DNA of 64,000 nt, from positions 32,691 through 96,690 of the forward strand of contig PAHO01000044.1 in the NCBI GenBank assembly GCA_002705085.1, given 5' to 3'. The translations under genes were made by a program, and so were the position numbers. The stretch is from Phycisphaerae bacterium (GTDB lineage Bacteria > Planctomycetota > Phycisphaerae > Phycisphaerales > SM1A02). Below the pieces are notes generated by a model, which worked only from the letters and a program-made list of their open reading frames with translations, ran no database searches and was not told the DNA's origin. Positions within the stretch are counted from its first letter, which is position 1. Each line of letters opens with the position of its first letter. Positions 1 through 9,073 of this stretch are shown here, in pieces.

Positions 1-1275
1 AATGACCACGGACCCATCGCGAAGCGTTTCAGGCCCATTTTCAAGCGAAGCGTCGGCCGACCGGCCCTCGCCAGGCTCACGGCCGAACTCATTGACCAGG
101 ACATCGCGCCAATTGCTCTTCATCGCGCTCAGGTCAACCCGGTCCTGTGGACGGCGAGGCCCGGCCAATGCTGGCTGGACCGTGCTCAGGTCGAGCTCAA
201 GGATTTTGGTGTACTTCGCACATTTTTCAGGGTCGTGCCACAAGCCCTGCGCTTTGCAGCACGCCTCAACAGTTTCGCAGAGAGACTCTGGCCGACCGGT
301 CGCCCGCATGTAGTCCACGGTGCGTTCATCGACGGGGAAGAATCCCATGGTGGCGCCATACTCTGGCGCCATATTGGCGATCGTGGCCCGGTTCGCCAAG
401 GGCATAGCCGTCAATCCGGGGCCAAAGAATTCGACAAACTTGGAGACAACGCCTTCGGCCCGGAGGATTTCGGTAATGCGCAACACCATGTCGGTGGCGG
501 TGGCCTCTTTGGGAAGCTGGCCGGTCAATCGCATGCCGATCACTTCGGGCAAAACCATCGAGACGGCCTGCCCAAGCATGACAGCTTCAGCCTCAATCCC
601 TCCCACGCCCCATCCAACCACGCCAAGCCCGTTGATCATGGTGGTGTGGGAATCTGTCCCTACGAGTGAATCTGGATAGATCCAATGCCCATCATCCATC
701 ACCACCGTGGCAAGATGCTCGAGGTTGACCTGGTGCACAATGCCCATGGCTGGGGGCACGACACGGAAGTTATCAAACGCCTGCTGCCCCCATTTCAAAA
801 ATCGATAACGCTCGCCATTTCGCTCGAACTCAAGATTGCCGTTGATGGTGAGCGCTTCTCCAGAAGCGAAGGCATCGACTTGGACGGAGTGATCGATGAC
901 CAAGTCACATGGCACCAATGGGTTGACCAGCGACGCGGCCTCGGGATCGCCGGTCATTCGGACGATGGCGTCACGCATTGCAGCAAGATCGACCACAGCA
1001 GGAACCCCGGTGAAGTCCTGGAGGATTACGCGGCCTGGAGCAAAGGGGATCTCAACTTGCCCGGCTTTGCCTCGAGCCCAATCAAGGATGTTCTCGACGT
1101 CCTCGGCAGTAATGGTCGCCCCATCGCACTTCCTCGCAGCGGCTTCAAGCAAGACTCGGATCGAGTACGGCAATTCGTCAAGACGATCCCCGGCCAATGC
1201 GGGAAGATCGATAAAAGCGCGGTCACCGGACTCGGTGGACATCGTGCCTCGGTGCGACTGAGGTTCGTGCGTCAT
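1..1275 (-). CDS. acnA: Aconitate hydratase, N-terminal part (runs off the left edge)
   Basis: This is the first 425 residues of an aconitase of the AcnA/IRP1 type, which interconverts citrate and isocitrate in the TCA cycle through a 4Fe-4S cluster. Translating the minus strand from the ATG at 1275 gives family landmarks in order: ILQDFTG (about residues 84-90), a VIDHSVQVD stretch (about 126-134) and GTDSHTTMINGLGVVGWG (from about 206). The cluster-binding cysteines normally lie after residue 430, so they fall outside the window and cannot be checked. A second possible start (MSTESG) lies 11 codons in. There is no clear Shine-Dalgarno. The gene is on the same strand as the dockerin-type protein at 1331 but shows no overlap with it. 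The identification is secure; the full length is unknown. Confidence 0.93.
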   Translation of the reverse strand, partial: MTHEPQSHRGTMSTESGDRAFIDLPALAGDRLDELPYSIRVLLEAAARKCDGATITAEDVENILDWARGKAGQVEIPFAPGRVILQDFTGVPAVVDLAAMRDAIVRMTGDPEAASLVNPLVPCDLVIDHSVQVDAFASGEALTINGNLEFERNGERYRFLKWGQQAFDNFRVVPPAMGIVHQVNLEHLATVVMDDGHWIYPDSLVGTDSHTTMINGLGVVGWGVGGIEAEAVMLGQAVSMVLPEVIGMRLTGQLPKEATATDMVLRITEILRAEGVVSKFVEFFGPGLTAMPLANRATIANMAPEYGATMGFFPVDERTVDYMRATGRPESLCETVEACCKAQGLWHDPEKCAKYTKILELDLSTVQPALAGPRRPQDRVDLSAMKSNWRDVLVNEFGREPGEGRSADASLENGPETLRDGSVVI

Positions 1276-1330
1276 GGAGTATTTCTTTCAGGGAAAGGGG
1301 ATCGTGGATAGAGGCTGGTCAGAATCCCGA

Positions 1331-2728
1331 TCAGGGACGAAGCATCTCGGCAAATGGGCGGAGCTCTGCCGGCCACTGGGACGGTGGCAGGATCATGATG
1401 CTCCAAGGGTCCAAGAGGCCGTCACGGTCAAGGTCCCATTCCACAGGTGCTGGGGATGGCTTGGACACGGAGGAGGCGGAAAGGAGCTGAAGCAAATCCT
1501 CTACGGCGTCATCAAGACGAGCTTGTTCGACATCGGGCGCGGCGGGCGGCTGCTGACCGGAACGAAGCGAATGTTCAACCGCCGCCACGTCATCTCGGGA
1601 CGTCTGGAGTCCTGCGGCACCAAGGGCCACCACCTGCTGGTCTTGAGAAAGATCAATAGCGATCGGGCTCTGGGCCATCGTGTCGGCTTGAGAAGAAGAC
1701 TCTCTGGTCTCTTGCACAGGAGGCGATGAGACGCCTTTGAGCGGCGCAATCTCGGCTTCACACCCGGTGCCCAAGGCAGCATCCATGACGGCATCGAGGT
1801 CAGCCTGGTCAATGACATCCTCGGATCCAGCGGATGTTGCATCGACATTTACAGCGTCGCCGGCGTTGGCTGGTTCACCCCATGAAAAGAGCAAGGTGAC
1901 AATATCTTCCAAGTCAACTCGGTCGTCACCATTGATGTCGGCGATGCACTCGCAGTTGTCAGCCAGCCCATTTGCATTCAGGTCTCCGGCCTCGCAGAGA
2001 TCAAGAATGTTGTTGTTGTTGCAGTCTGTGGCCGTTCCTGAATTGAGGACGACCAGGAATTCATCGACAGTGTCACATTCTGGAGCAGCGGGAAGCAGCG
2101 AAGTATCAATGGCAAAAAAGGCGATCAGTGAGTCGCTGCCACCAGCAAGGGTGTAGTTGACGGTGCCATTGAAGATGAAGTCGTCGCCGTCAGGGAGGGT
2201 GAACTGGGCGAGAAAAACGGCCTGCCCTGTCTCTTCATTGCCTCCAGGGTTGTTGCTGATGATGCCACCGGCCTCGTCCCCAGATGACCAGGAGGAACCT
2301 TCCACGGCGACTTGAGGCGTCGCGTTGCAAAGCACCCCTGGCGTGAAGCCAACATCCGGATTCGCGGCTGGACCAATTGGATCGCCAATGGCGGGGAAAG
2401 GACTGAGAGAATCAACCGACCGAATCGTGAGGAATGAATCAGCCGGGCCAGTAAGGCCGTTTCCGAGGATGCTGTCGAAGTTGCAGCCGATGGCGAAATC
2501 GTCTTGAATCAGGTTCCCGCCGGTAGAGGCGAACTCCAAAGGAAAAGCAGGCGGCAAGCCCGCCAACGCAATCACCTTGTCTCCAGGATCATCGAAGATC
2601 GCGAAAACGCGATACGTCGTCGTGCCAGGGAAAGAGGGGACGTTCCCACGCTCAACGAACATGGAGACATACTCGGCCGAGGCCGAGGCAACAAAGAAAG
2701 AGAGCGTGGAAAGGGCGGCGAGACGCAT
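1331..2728 (-). CDS. Secreted dockerin-type (EF-hand) protein of unknown function
   Basis: A 465-residue exported protein. The ATG at 2728 is preferred over an upstream start because it directly begins a signal peptide (MRLAALSTLSFFVASASA) and is preceded by AGGAGAA. The middle (to about residue 215) is a beta-rich region with no family I recognise. It is followed by a short DCNxNN..DLC repeat segment and by a dockerin-like pair of calcium loops near residues 265-325, the first of which reads DINGDDRVDLEDIVTLLFSW. In similar planctomycete proteins such a domain ends the protein; here about 130 further residues follow, rich in Gln, Ser and Pro, ending with another Asp-rich DRDGLLDPW segment. 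The function is unknown; surface anchoring through the C-terminal region is an inference. A good -10 box lies upstream (2775-2780). Confidence 0.75.
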   Translation of the reverse strand: MRLAALSTLSFFVASASAEYVSMFVERGNVPSFPGTTTYRVFAIFDDPGDKVIALAGLPPAFPLEFASTGGNLIQDDFAIGCNFDSILGNGLTGPADSFLTIRSVDSLSPFPAIGDPIGPAANPDVGFTPGVLCNATPQVAVEGSSWSSGDEAGGIISNNPGGNEETGQAVFLAQFTLPDGDDFIFNGTVNYTLAGGSDSLIAFFAIDTSLLPAAPECDTVDEFLVVLNSGTATDCNNNNILDLCEAGDLNANGLADNCECIADINGDDRVDLEDIVTLLFSWGEPANAGDAVNVDATSAGSEDVIDQADLDAVMDAALGTGCEAEIAPLKGVSSPPVQETRESSSQADTMAQSPIAIDLSQDQQVVALGAAGLQTSRDDVAAVEHSLRSGQQPPAAPDVEQARLDDAVEDLLQLLSASSVSKPSPAPVEWDLDRDGLLDPWSIMILPPSQWPAELRPFAEMLRP

Positions 2729-2774
2729 ATCTAGGTTCTCCTGAGCGGGCCGAGGCCCAGTCTTCACGAACCTG

Positions 2775-2780
2775 ATTATA
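2775..2780 (-). promoter_or_regulatory. Perfect -10 box (TATAAT) upstream of the dockerin-type gene
   Basis: The minus strand reads TATAAT here, 46 bases before the ATG at 2728. A predicted start point near 2768 would leave a roughly 40-base leader that carries the AGGAGAA ribosome site. The -35 region at the expected spacing (around GCGAGA) is poor, so the promoter call rests on the -10 alone. Confidence 0.45.
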
Positions 2781-2842
2781 GCAGCGACGCTTCTCGTTCT
2801 CGCAGATGGGGGGTATTGAGCGAGAAGGATTCAGCGGAAAAT

Positions 2843-2915
2843 GGCGACGGGCGGACTTGAACCGCCGACCTGAGGGTTATGAATCCTCCGCTCTCACCAA
2901 CTGAGCTACGTCGCC
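2843..2915 (-). tRNA. tRNA-Met (CAT), elongator type
   Basis: A 73-base cloverleaf on the minus strand. The acceptor arm GGCGACG pairs perfectly with CGTCGCC, the D-arm is GCTC/GAGC, the anticodon loop is TTCATAA with anticodon CAT, and the T-arm is GGCGG/CCGCC with loop TTCAAGT. The top pair of the anticodon stem (A-C) is a mismatch. The fully paired acceptor end and the loop context distinguish it from the initiator tRNA at 52292. No CCA is encoded. It could also be a CAT tRNA modified to read Ile AUA, which sequence alone does not exclude. Confidence 0.92.
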
Positions 2916-2926
2916 GAACGAATGAT

Positions 2927-4792
2927 TCAGTGTAGCGGCTGCGTAGATGAACCGGGCGCACCGGCCGTTGATTCGGAGGCAAGCCAACGTGACCGCACGC
3001 CTTCGAGGGCAAGAGTGGGGTAAGCGTGGCGGATGGCAGCGGAGAGGAGACCCATAAACATGGGCTGTGGGCTCAGCGGGCGGCTGACCAGCTCGGGATG
3101 GCTTTGGGCGGCAAAGAAGAACGGGTGCTGATCCAAGGGCAACTCAAGCATTTGCATAATTGGGCGTTCGGGATGCCGGCCAGAAAAAATGAGCCCATGC
3201 GATGCAAAGCGTTCAATGTGAGCCGGCTCAACCTCATAACGATGTCTGAACCTCTCGCGAACCCTGTCTCGGTCAAAGAGCCAGTGGGCAAGCGTGCCTG
3301 GCGTCAAAGAAACGTCCTGCCCGCCCAGTCGCATCGTTCCGCCAAGACCTTCGATGGCTTTTTGCTCTGGGAGTTCAGAAATCACCGAGGTGCCGGCTTC
3401 GGAAAATTCAGAACTGTGGGCGTCACGGAGTCCGGCCTGATTTCGAGCAAATTCGATGACTGCCATTTGGAAGCCAAGACAGATGCCTAGGAAGGGGACG
3501 CGACTTTCACGGGCATAACGGACGGTCTCAATCTTCCCCTCAACGCCGCGGTCCCCAAACCCCCCGGGGACGATGATGGCGTTGAGATCAAGATCAGAAA
3601 GAACGGAACCGAGCTTCTCAGGCTGGTGCTCGGAGACGTCGACCCACAGCAGTTCGGGGCGGACGCCTAAATGCGTAGAGGCGTGCTCGATGCTCTTCTC
3701 AATCGAAGCGTAAGCGTCCCTCAGGCTGGCGTACTTGCCAAGGATGCCGACGCGGACCGATTCTTCGCGAGGAGAGACAATCGCGGTGGCGTAGCTAGAC
3801 CACGATTGCCGAGCGGCATCTTCGGCCGCGACATCTACTCGCCCATGCAGGTCGAGGATGGAAAGGACTTCGCGGTCGAGGCCTTCAGCTCGCAGCGCGT
3901 CGGGAATCACATAAATGGATTCTCGGTCGTGCATGCTGAACACCCGATGCATGGGCACATTGCTGAACATGGAGATCTTTTCCATGGCACTGTTCGTAAC
4001 TGGATTCTCGCAGCGGCAGGCAATCAGATGCGGCTGGATCCCAGCCTGCATCAGCAACTTGATGCCCAGCTGCGCGGCTTTCGACTTTTGCTCGCCGAGA
4101 ATCTCGGGTTCGATGACGTAGGTCAAAGCGACAAAGCAGACTGAGGAAGGCCCCTCTTCGTACGCGAGCTCCCGAAGGGCCTCGATGTAGAAGCCGTTTT
4201 CGTAGTCGCCAACCGTGCCGCCAACTTCGACAAAAACGACGTCAGCCGCCCCTCCGTTCTCACCTCCCGTCATGGCGAGGCGTCGCAACCGATGCTTCAC
4301 TTCTCCGGTGACGTGAGGAATCATTTGAACATCACGACCGAGGTACCCCCCACGACGCTCACGCTCTAGGATCGTGGAGAAGATTTGCCCACTGGTGGCA
4401 AAGTTCTGACGAGAGAGGTTTTGGTCAAGCATGCGCTCGTAGGTGCCGAGATCCATGTCGGTCTCAGTGCCATCATCAAGAACGAAAACCTCACCGTGTC
4501 GATAAGGGTTCAGGGTTCCAGAATCAATGTTGAGATAGCCCTCCAATTTGATTGGAGCGACCGAGAGCCCTTTGTCCTTGAGAAGTTTGGCGAGCGATGA
4601 GGAGAAGATCCCTTTACCTAAACCGCTCATCACAGTGCCTAGGACCGCAACGTATTTGGTGCGGCCCTTTTGATACCCATCGGGAATGGCGCTCAGGAAC
4701 TCAGACTGATCCAGTGTCGATTTCCCATGGGATGAAAGGTCAATGGCATCCTGGGGAGCACTTGAAGATTGGCTGTCCGTGAATGGGGGCAT
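2927..4792 (-). CDS. pyrG: CTP synthase, divergent form with N-terminal extension
   Basis: CTP synthase makes CTP from UTP, ATP and glutamine in the cytoplasm. The 621-residue protein (family usually about 540) has about 45 extra N-terminal residues before the synthetase domain. The usual GGVVSSLGKG loop is here GTVMSGLGKG, followed by YLNIDSGTLNPYRHGEVF, DDGTETDMDLGTYER and VEVGGTVGD. A class I glutamine amidotransferase domain forms the C-terminal half, with nucleophile Cys near residue 438 in VPFLGICLGFQ and a late HPE motif. Start: the ATG at 4792 or an in-frame GTG at 4807. Neither has a Shine-Dalgarno; TAAGAT lies 5 bases before the ATG, which may mean a leaderless transcript. The enzyme is clearly related to PyrG; the variant P-loop is noted as a finding. 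Confidence 0.93.
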   Translation of the reverse strand: MPPFTDSQSSSAPQDAIDLSSHGKSTLDQSEFLSAIPDGYQKGRTKYVAVLGTVMSGLGKGIFSSSLAKLLKDKGLSVAPIKLEGYLNIDSGTLNPYRHGEVFVLDDGTETDMDLGTYERMLDQNLSRQNFATSGQIFSTILERERRGGYLGRDVQMIPHVTGEVKHRLRRLAMTGGENGGAADVVFVEVGGTVGDYENGFYIEALRELAYEEGPSSVCFVALTYVIEPEILGEQKSKAAQLGIKLLMQAGIQPHLIACRCENPVTNSAMEKISMFSNVPMHRVFSMHDRESIYVIPDALRAEGLDREVLSILDLHGRVDVAAEDAARQSWSSYATAIVSPREESVRVGILGKYASLRDAYASIEKSIEHASTHLGVRPELLWVDVSEHQPEKLGSVLSDLDLNAIIVPGGFGDRGVEGKIETVRYARESRVPFLGICLGFQMAVIEFARNQAGLRDAHSSEFSEAGTSVISELPEQKAIEGLGGTMRLGGQDVSLTPGTLAHWLFDRDRVRERFRHRYEVEPAHIERFASHGLIFSGRHPERPIMQMLELPLDQHPFFFAAQSHPELVSRPLSPQPMFMGLLSAAIRHAYPTLALEGVRSRWLASESTAGAPGSSTQPLH

Positions 4793-4845
4793 AGACCATC
4801 TTAGCACGAAAGAACGTCAGGAAAAATGAGCCGGAACTGGAATTC

Positions 4846-7800
4846 CTACAACTCGCACGGCCCATAAGCATCAAGGACCAGCAGCAAGTCGTCCAAGTCA
4901 ACCATTCCATCGCCGTTGATGTCGGGCAGACCGTCAGGTGAGGTCATCCACTGCCCCAGCAAGACGACAACGTCGAGCAAATCGACGAATCCATCGGTGT
5001 TGAGATCTTCAATGCACTCACACTCGTCTGGAATCATGTTGCCATTTTGGTCAAGGGCTCCATCGGCCACTTCGCAGGCATCAGGGATGTCATTGTGGTT
5101 GCAATCAGAGGATGTCCCGTCACGAAGTTGACATTCGTCAGGAATGTCGTTGCCATCACAATCTGAAGAGAACCCACTTGAGACGTCGCACAAATCTGGG
5201 ATGCCATTGCTGTTGCAGTCGGACTTGGGATTCAGGACATCGCATGCATCCAAGGTCCCACTGTTGTCACAGTCGAGCGATGGATCCGCTGCAATTTCAC
5301 ACTCATCAATGATCATGTTGCCGTCACAGTCAAAATCTGAGCCGGCATAGAGTCCGTCGGTCAATATGGAATCGATAAGCCAGCGATTTCCAGAATCGGC
5401 AACTCTGACCGACGAGATGCGAGTATCACCGTTCGCGTCGACGCGGAGGGTTCCAGGCCCAGATTGGTTTCCCGCATCTCGGGTGTTTCCTGGCTGGACA
5501 TCTCGTGAAATCTCTGCCCCTGAGGCGTCATAAGCTGTCAGCGTGAGATCTGAATACGAGCAATACCGAAGCTCGAAAAAGGACGCCCCAAGTGGAATGT
5601 TGATCAGGCCGTCATTTCCGCTCTTGTCAAAAGACGTGGTGGCGAAGACAAAGTCACAGATCCAATACAGGCCCGTGCCCCAGACCAAGCCTGTATCAGC
5701 CTCGTTTGCACAGTCCCATGAAGAGACGTTGTAGTCGCCAGAGGTAACGTCACGGATAAGCCATGGCGCACCCTGTGTACTGCCAACAAACTCAAGCCCG
5801 GGAACTTCATCGGAAAGGGCGAGCTGGTCACTGCCGAGGAAATCCTCGAAGGAGACGGCAATAGCCTCACCCCCGCCAACCAATCCGAGGTCGCATTCGT
5901 CTGGTACGCCGTTGGCATTGCAGTCGTCAAAATCGTCGCCTTGAATGTCGCACACGTCGAGAACGCCGTTGCCATTGCAGTCAGCCCCCCCGTCAGCAAG
6001 ATCACACTCATCCGGCACCCCGTTGGCGTCGCAGTCTTCGCTGGACCCTTTGGCAATATCGCAGTCGTCCGGCACCCCATTCACGTTGCAGTCCGTCTCG
6101 CAACTGTCAGGGATCAGGTCGCCATCGCAGTCTGGCTGGCACTCGTCTGGTACGCCGTTCTGATCACAATCATTCTGATCAAGCTCGCACTCATCCGGAA
6201 CCCCAGACAAGTTGCAGTCATTGTTCTCGAGGTCGCATGCGTCAGGGATGCGATTACCGTTGCAATCAGCAAAGTCTTCGCACTCGTCCGGTGTGCCATT
6301 GGCGTTGCAATCGACCAACTCCTGACAGTCCTCGGGGATCCCGTCGGCGTTGCAATCTCGTTCGCAGGCATCGGGAAGGCCGTCCCGATCACAGTCTGAA
6401 TCACAGTCATCAGGGACACTGTTGCCATCGCAGTCGTTGCCCGGAAGGTCGCATTCATCCGGGACGCCATTTTGGTTGCAGTCATTGCCCACCAATTCGC
6501 ATTCGTCAGGGATCGAGTTGCCATTGCAGTCTTCAAAAGACTCGCACTCGTCGGGCTGCCCATTGGCGTTGCAGTCCGGCAAGTTCTCACATGAATCAGG
6601 GATGCCATTCATGTTGCAGTCCGCTGCGCCTTCTGCAATGTCGCAGGAGTCCAGCTTGCCATTCCCATTGCAGTCTGGGCCGGTTTGCCCGCAAGAGCTG
6701 GCATCGCAGCCATCCTCAATGCCGTCACCATCATCATCCAAGTCGCAAGCGTCGATCAAGCCATCGTTGTCGCAATCAGGCTGGCAGTCGTCTGGGATGC
6801 CATTTCCATCACAGTCTCCAATTGACACCAGATCGCACGGCGCATCGGGAATGCCATTGTTGTTGCAATCGGGCCCCTCCTCGTCGGGGTCACAGATGCC
6901 GTTCAAGTTGCAGTCTTGGCGAGGGTTGAGGACGATTACATCTCCGGAGAACTCATCCGGCAGGTAAAACAGGCCGCTTCCGTCGGCGTACACATCGCGG
7001 ATGCGCCCAAAGAATCCGTCCGTAATCATGCTGTCAGGCAGGCCGTCCACAAAATCTGCCCGCCAAAGGGCCGCATGCCCATTTTGAAAGCCCGTGGCAC
7101 AGACGTGGAAATCATCACCAGCAACCGACAAGCCAAATCTGGCATTCGGCAGGGATCCGGCCGGGGCTTCATAGGTCATGTTGGGATTTGGCAGCCCATC
7201 CTGGATCGCGAACCTGTAGGCCTCTCCAAGGTTTGATGCGCCGACTCGAGGAGCACCAACAAAGAGCGTGCTGTTGTGCAAAAAGACCGACGCACCGAAT
7301 TGATCACCCTGGGAGTTCCCTTCAAGGAATCCCCGGTAGGCGAAGGACGTGCCGTTTCGATCAAAAATATGCACCCGCCCGGCGCCAACTGTTGGCGCCC
7401 CAACCACCAGAAACGATTCGTTCAGATCAAGCGATGCCCCAAAGAAGGAGTCGGGCTCCCCTCCATCAGAAACCCTCCCGACATACTGGGAAGCATCAGA
7501 TCCCCCGAAAGACCAGAGGTCCACCGCCCCAGCGCCGGCGGGGAATCCGCCAACCACCCCGGGCACACTGACGGCAACCACCCCGTTTGAGGCGGCGATC
7601 TGATATCCAGCAAAGAACTGGTCGTCCCAGTCTGGGCGCGACAGCAACTCGGGGGATGACCATGTGTCCGGAGCCAACTGTCTCCAGACAAGCACCCCGC
7701 CGACATTTCCGTTGAATCCTTCCGTTCGACCGGTACATGATGCAAAGGCGAATCCACCAGAAATGGCAACATCGGATCCAATAAGGAAGCCGGACTCTTG

Positions 7801-8040
7801 GGGCAGCATGGGCAACTCGACCAAGATGCCATCTGCGTTCGACACCAAGACGAGGCCATGCTCAAACAACCCGTCGAGGGAGGCGTTAGGCACGCCCACG
7901 ACGACTTGTCCTCCGTCTGCGGCAAGGCCAGAGCCGAACAGATCTCCCGACCGATCAGGCCATGGAATCAGATCTGATTGACAATCTGCGGAAGCGTTTG
8001 GAGCCACGCTCAGAAGAACAACTGCTGCACAAGTACGCAT
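4846..8040 (-). CDS. Large secreted FG-GAP propeller / Asp-Cys repeat / dockerin protein
   Basis: A 1064-residue exported protein. The ATG at 8040 starts a signal peptide (MRTCAAVVLLSVAPNASA) and has GAGGG upstream; earlier starts would add a non-secretory stretch. Residues about 20-370 contain repeated FG-GAP-like blades (such as DSFFGASLDLNESFLVVGAP and DQFGASVFLHNSTLFVGAP), as in integrin alpha propellers. Then come about 22 copies of DCNxNGxPDxC (about 375-717), an unassigned beta-rich domain of about 180 residues, about 6 more copies (about 903-1007), and a C-terminal pair of dockerin-like EF-hands (DLNTDGFVDLLDVVVLLGQW and DINGDGMVDLDDLLLVLDAY) ending PCEL. The repeats should bind calcium and probably stiffen a surface stalk. 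A role in adhesion or particle binding is inferred. It shares architecture elements with the gene at 1331. Confidence 0.82.
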   Translation of the reverse strand: MRTCAAVVLLSVAPNASADCQSDLIPWPDRSGDLFGSGLAADGGQVVVGVPNASLDGLFEHGLVLVSNADGILVELPMLPQESGFLIGSDVAISGGFAFASCTGRTEGFNGNVGGVLVWRQLAPDTWSSPELLSRPDWDDQFFAGYQIAASNGVVAVSVPGVVGGFPAGAGAVDLWSFGGSDASQYVGRVSDGGEPDSFFGASLDLNESFLVVGAPTVGAGRVHIFDRNGTSFAYRGFLEGNSQGDQFGASVFLHNSTLFVGAPRVGASNLGEAYRFAIQDGLPNPNMTYEAPAGSLPNARFGLSVAGDDFHVCATGFQNGHAALWRADFVDGLPDSMITDGFFGRIRDVYADGSGLFYLPDEFSGDVIVLNPRQDCNLNGICDPDEEGPDCNNNGIPDAPCDLVSIGDCDGNGIPDDCQPDCDNDGLIDACDLDDDGDGIEDGCDASSCGQTGPDCNGNGKLDSCDIAEGAADCNMNGIPDSCENLPDCNANGQPDECESFEDCNGNSIPDECELVGNDCNQNGVPDECDLPGNDCDGNSVPDDCDSDCDRDGLPDACERDCNADGIPEDCQELVDCNANGTPDECEDFADCNGNRIPDACDLENNDCNLSGVPDECELDQNDCDQNGVPDECQPDCDGDLIPDSCETDCNVNGVPDDCDIAKGSSEDCDANGVPDECDLADGGADCNGNGVLDVCDIQGDDFDDCNANGVPDECDLGLVGGGEAIAVSFEDFLGSDQLALSDEVPGLEFVGSTQGAPWLIRDVTSGDYNVSSWDCANEADTGLVWGTGLYWICDFVFATTSFDKSGNDGLINIPLGASFFELRYCSYSDLTLTAYDASGAEISRDVQPGNTRDAGNQSGPGTLRVDANGDTRISSVRVADSGNRWLIDSILTDGLYAGSDFDCDGNMIIDECEIAADPSLDCDNSGTLDACDVLNPKSDCNSNGIPDLCDVSSGFSSDCDGNDIPDECQLRDGTSSDCNHNDIPDACEVADGALDQNGNMIPDECECIEDLNTDGFVDLLDVVVLLGQWMTSPDGLPDINGDGMVDLDDLLLVLDAYGPCEL
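5020..6915 (-). repeat. Coding tandem repeats, about 28 copies of DCNxNGxPDxC in two blocks
   Basis: Two in-frame blocks inside the propeller protein: about 22 units from 6915 down to 5890 and about 6 units from 5331 down to 5020, separated by a non-repeat domain. Unit length varies (mostly 14-18 codons), and the nucleotide copies share the motif GACTGCAA(C/T) and its variants, seen on the plus strand as repeated ttgcagtc. Asp and Asn sit at alternating positions as in thrombospondin type 3 or EF-hand-like calcium loops, each usually closed by Cys. They are protein-coding repeats, not CRISPR: the spacing is irregular and the frame is kept throughout. Confidence 0.85.
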
Positions 8041-8140
8041 AATCACCCTCGAAATATCCCTGGAGTCTGGATGGGTCCAGTATGGGAAATGTAAGGAAAC
8101 GGGCGATCGTCGGATCGCGCCGACCCTCACCGCAAATTCC

Positions 8141-9073
8141 TCAATTGGTGGACAAATCAGGGGTGGCGATCTTCTGAGGCCATGCGCAGGCGAGGCCTCG
8201 GGCGAAGTCTGTGAATGGCATCGACTTACGACTTTCCGGCTGGATGTCGGTCAACCGGATCCAACCGTCCCGGCATCGCAGTTGTCCGAATTCATCCACG
8301 AGTCCTACACATTCAGGCCCCTGCTGAGCAAAGGTCGCCCGGCGAAGTTGTACCCGGACGCCCGCGATGCTCGCGGCGCAGCGCGGCCATGGTTCGAGTC
8401 CGTGGATACGGGCCAGGCTCATGTCAGCAGGGAGGCCTGATTCGAATTGGCCCTCGGTCTTCGCGAGCTTTTTGGCGTGGGTTGCTGATTCGGAATCTTG
8501 GAGCACTGGAGCCAATGATCCGGCATGAAATCGATCGAGTGTGCTCAGAATGAGTTCGGGCCCCCATCCGGACATGAGGTCGTGCCACTCTCCGGTGGTG
8601 AGCAATGGATCTCTAGGGACTTGCTTTGTGGCAAGAATCGCGCCGGTATCCATTGAAGAGGCCAGCTCGATGACCGAAGCACCAATCTGTGGATCGGCCG
8701 CAAGCACCGCCCGGTGGATGGGGGCAGCACCCCGCCAGCGAGGCAAGATCGAGGCATGAAGGTTGCAAGCAAATCTCCCGTCCAGCACCCGCCGGGACAA
8801 CAGTCGCTCGTAAGCAATCACCACGAGGGCCTCTGGTGATTTCTGGTTCAGCCAGATCTGGCTCGATTCACTGTTGATCGATTCCGGAGCGATCACCTCC
8901 AGCCCTAGGTCTGTGGCAGCATCAAAGATGGGCGTCGGCCGCACACTTTGCCCCCGACCAGCTGGCATGGCTGGCTTGGTCACGACCCCGGCCAATTCAT
9001 GCGTCGAGGAGTGGGCAAGGGCCCGAAGGGTCGGCACGCCAAATGCTCCGGAGCCAACGAAGACAACTCTCAC
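8141..9073 (-). CDS. fmt: Methionyl-tRNA formyltransferase
   Basis: Transfers a formyl group from 10-formyl-THF to Met-tRNA(fMet) for translation initiation. The family fold is clear: RVVFVGSGAFGVPTLRAL at the N-terminus, VVTKPAMPAGRG, the catalytic Asn/His region CNLHASILPRWRGAAPIHR and the Asp in SMDTGAIL. I prefer the GTG at 9073 as start, because the family begins directly with this RVVF strand and the GTG shares four bases (GTGA) with the def stop. An in-frame ATG at 9097 would add eight residues and lie inside def; the GGAGGAAGG it carries would then be the ribosome site for the GTG. With def just upstream this is the standard def-fmt pair, which acts at the two ends of N-formylmethionine metabolism. 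Confidence 0.93.
   Translation of the reverse strand: MRVVFVGSGAFGVPTLRALAHSSTHELAGVVTKPAMPAGRGQSVRPTPIFDAATDLGLEVIAPESINSESSQIWLNQKSPEALVVIAYERLLSRRVLDGRFACNLHASILPRWRGAAPIHRAVLAADPQIGASVIELASSMDTGAILATKQVPRDPLLTTGEWHDLMSGWGPELILSTLDRFHAGSLAPVLQDSESATHAKKLAKTEGQFESGLPADMSLARIHGLEPWPRCAASIAGVRVQLRRATFAQQGPECVGLVDEFGQLRCRDGWIRLTDIQPESRKSMPFTDFARGLACAWPQKIATPDLSTN

Noticed and set aside
5020..6915. Regular short repeats resembling a CRISPR array
   Set aside because: Units are coding, in frame, variable in length and degenerate at DNA level, with no uniform spacers and no cas genes.
6237..6967. Two plus-strand open frames with periodic Ser/Gln/Cys/His patterns
   Set aside because: They are antisense readings of the Asp/Cys repeat block; the periodicity comes from the real gene.
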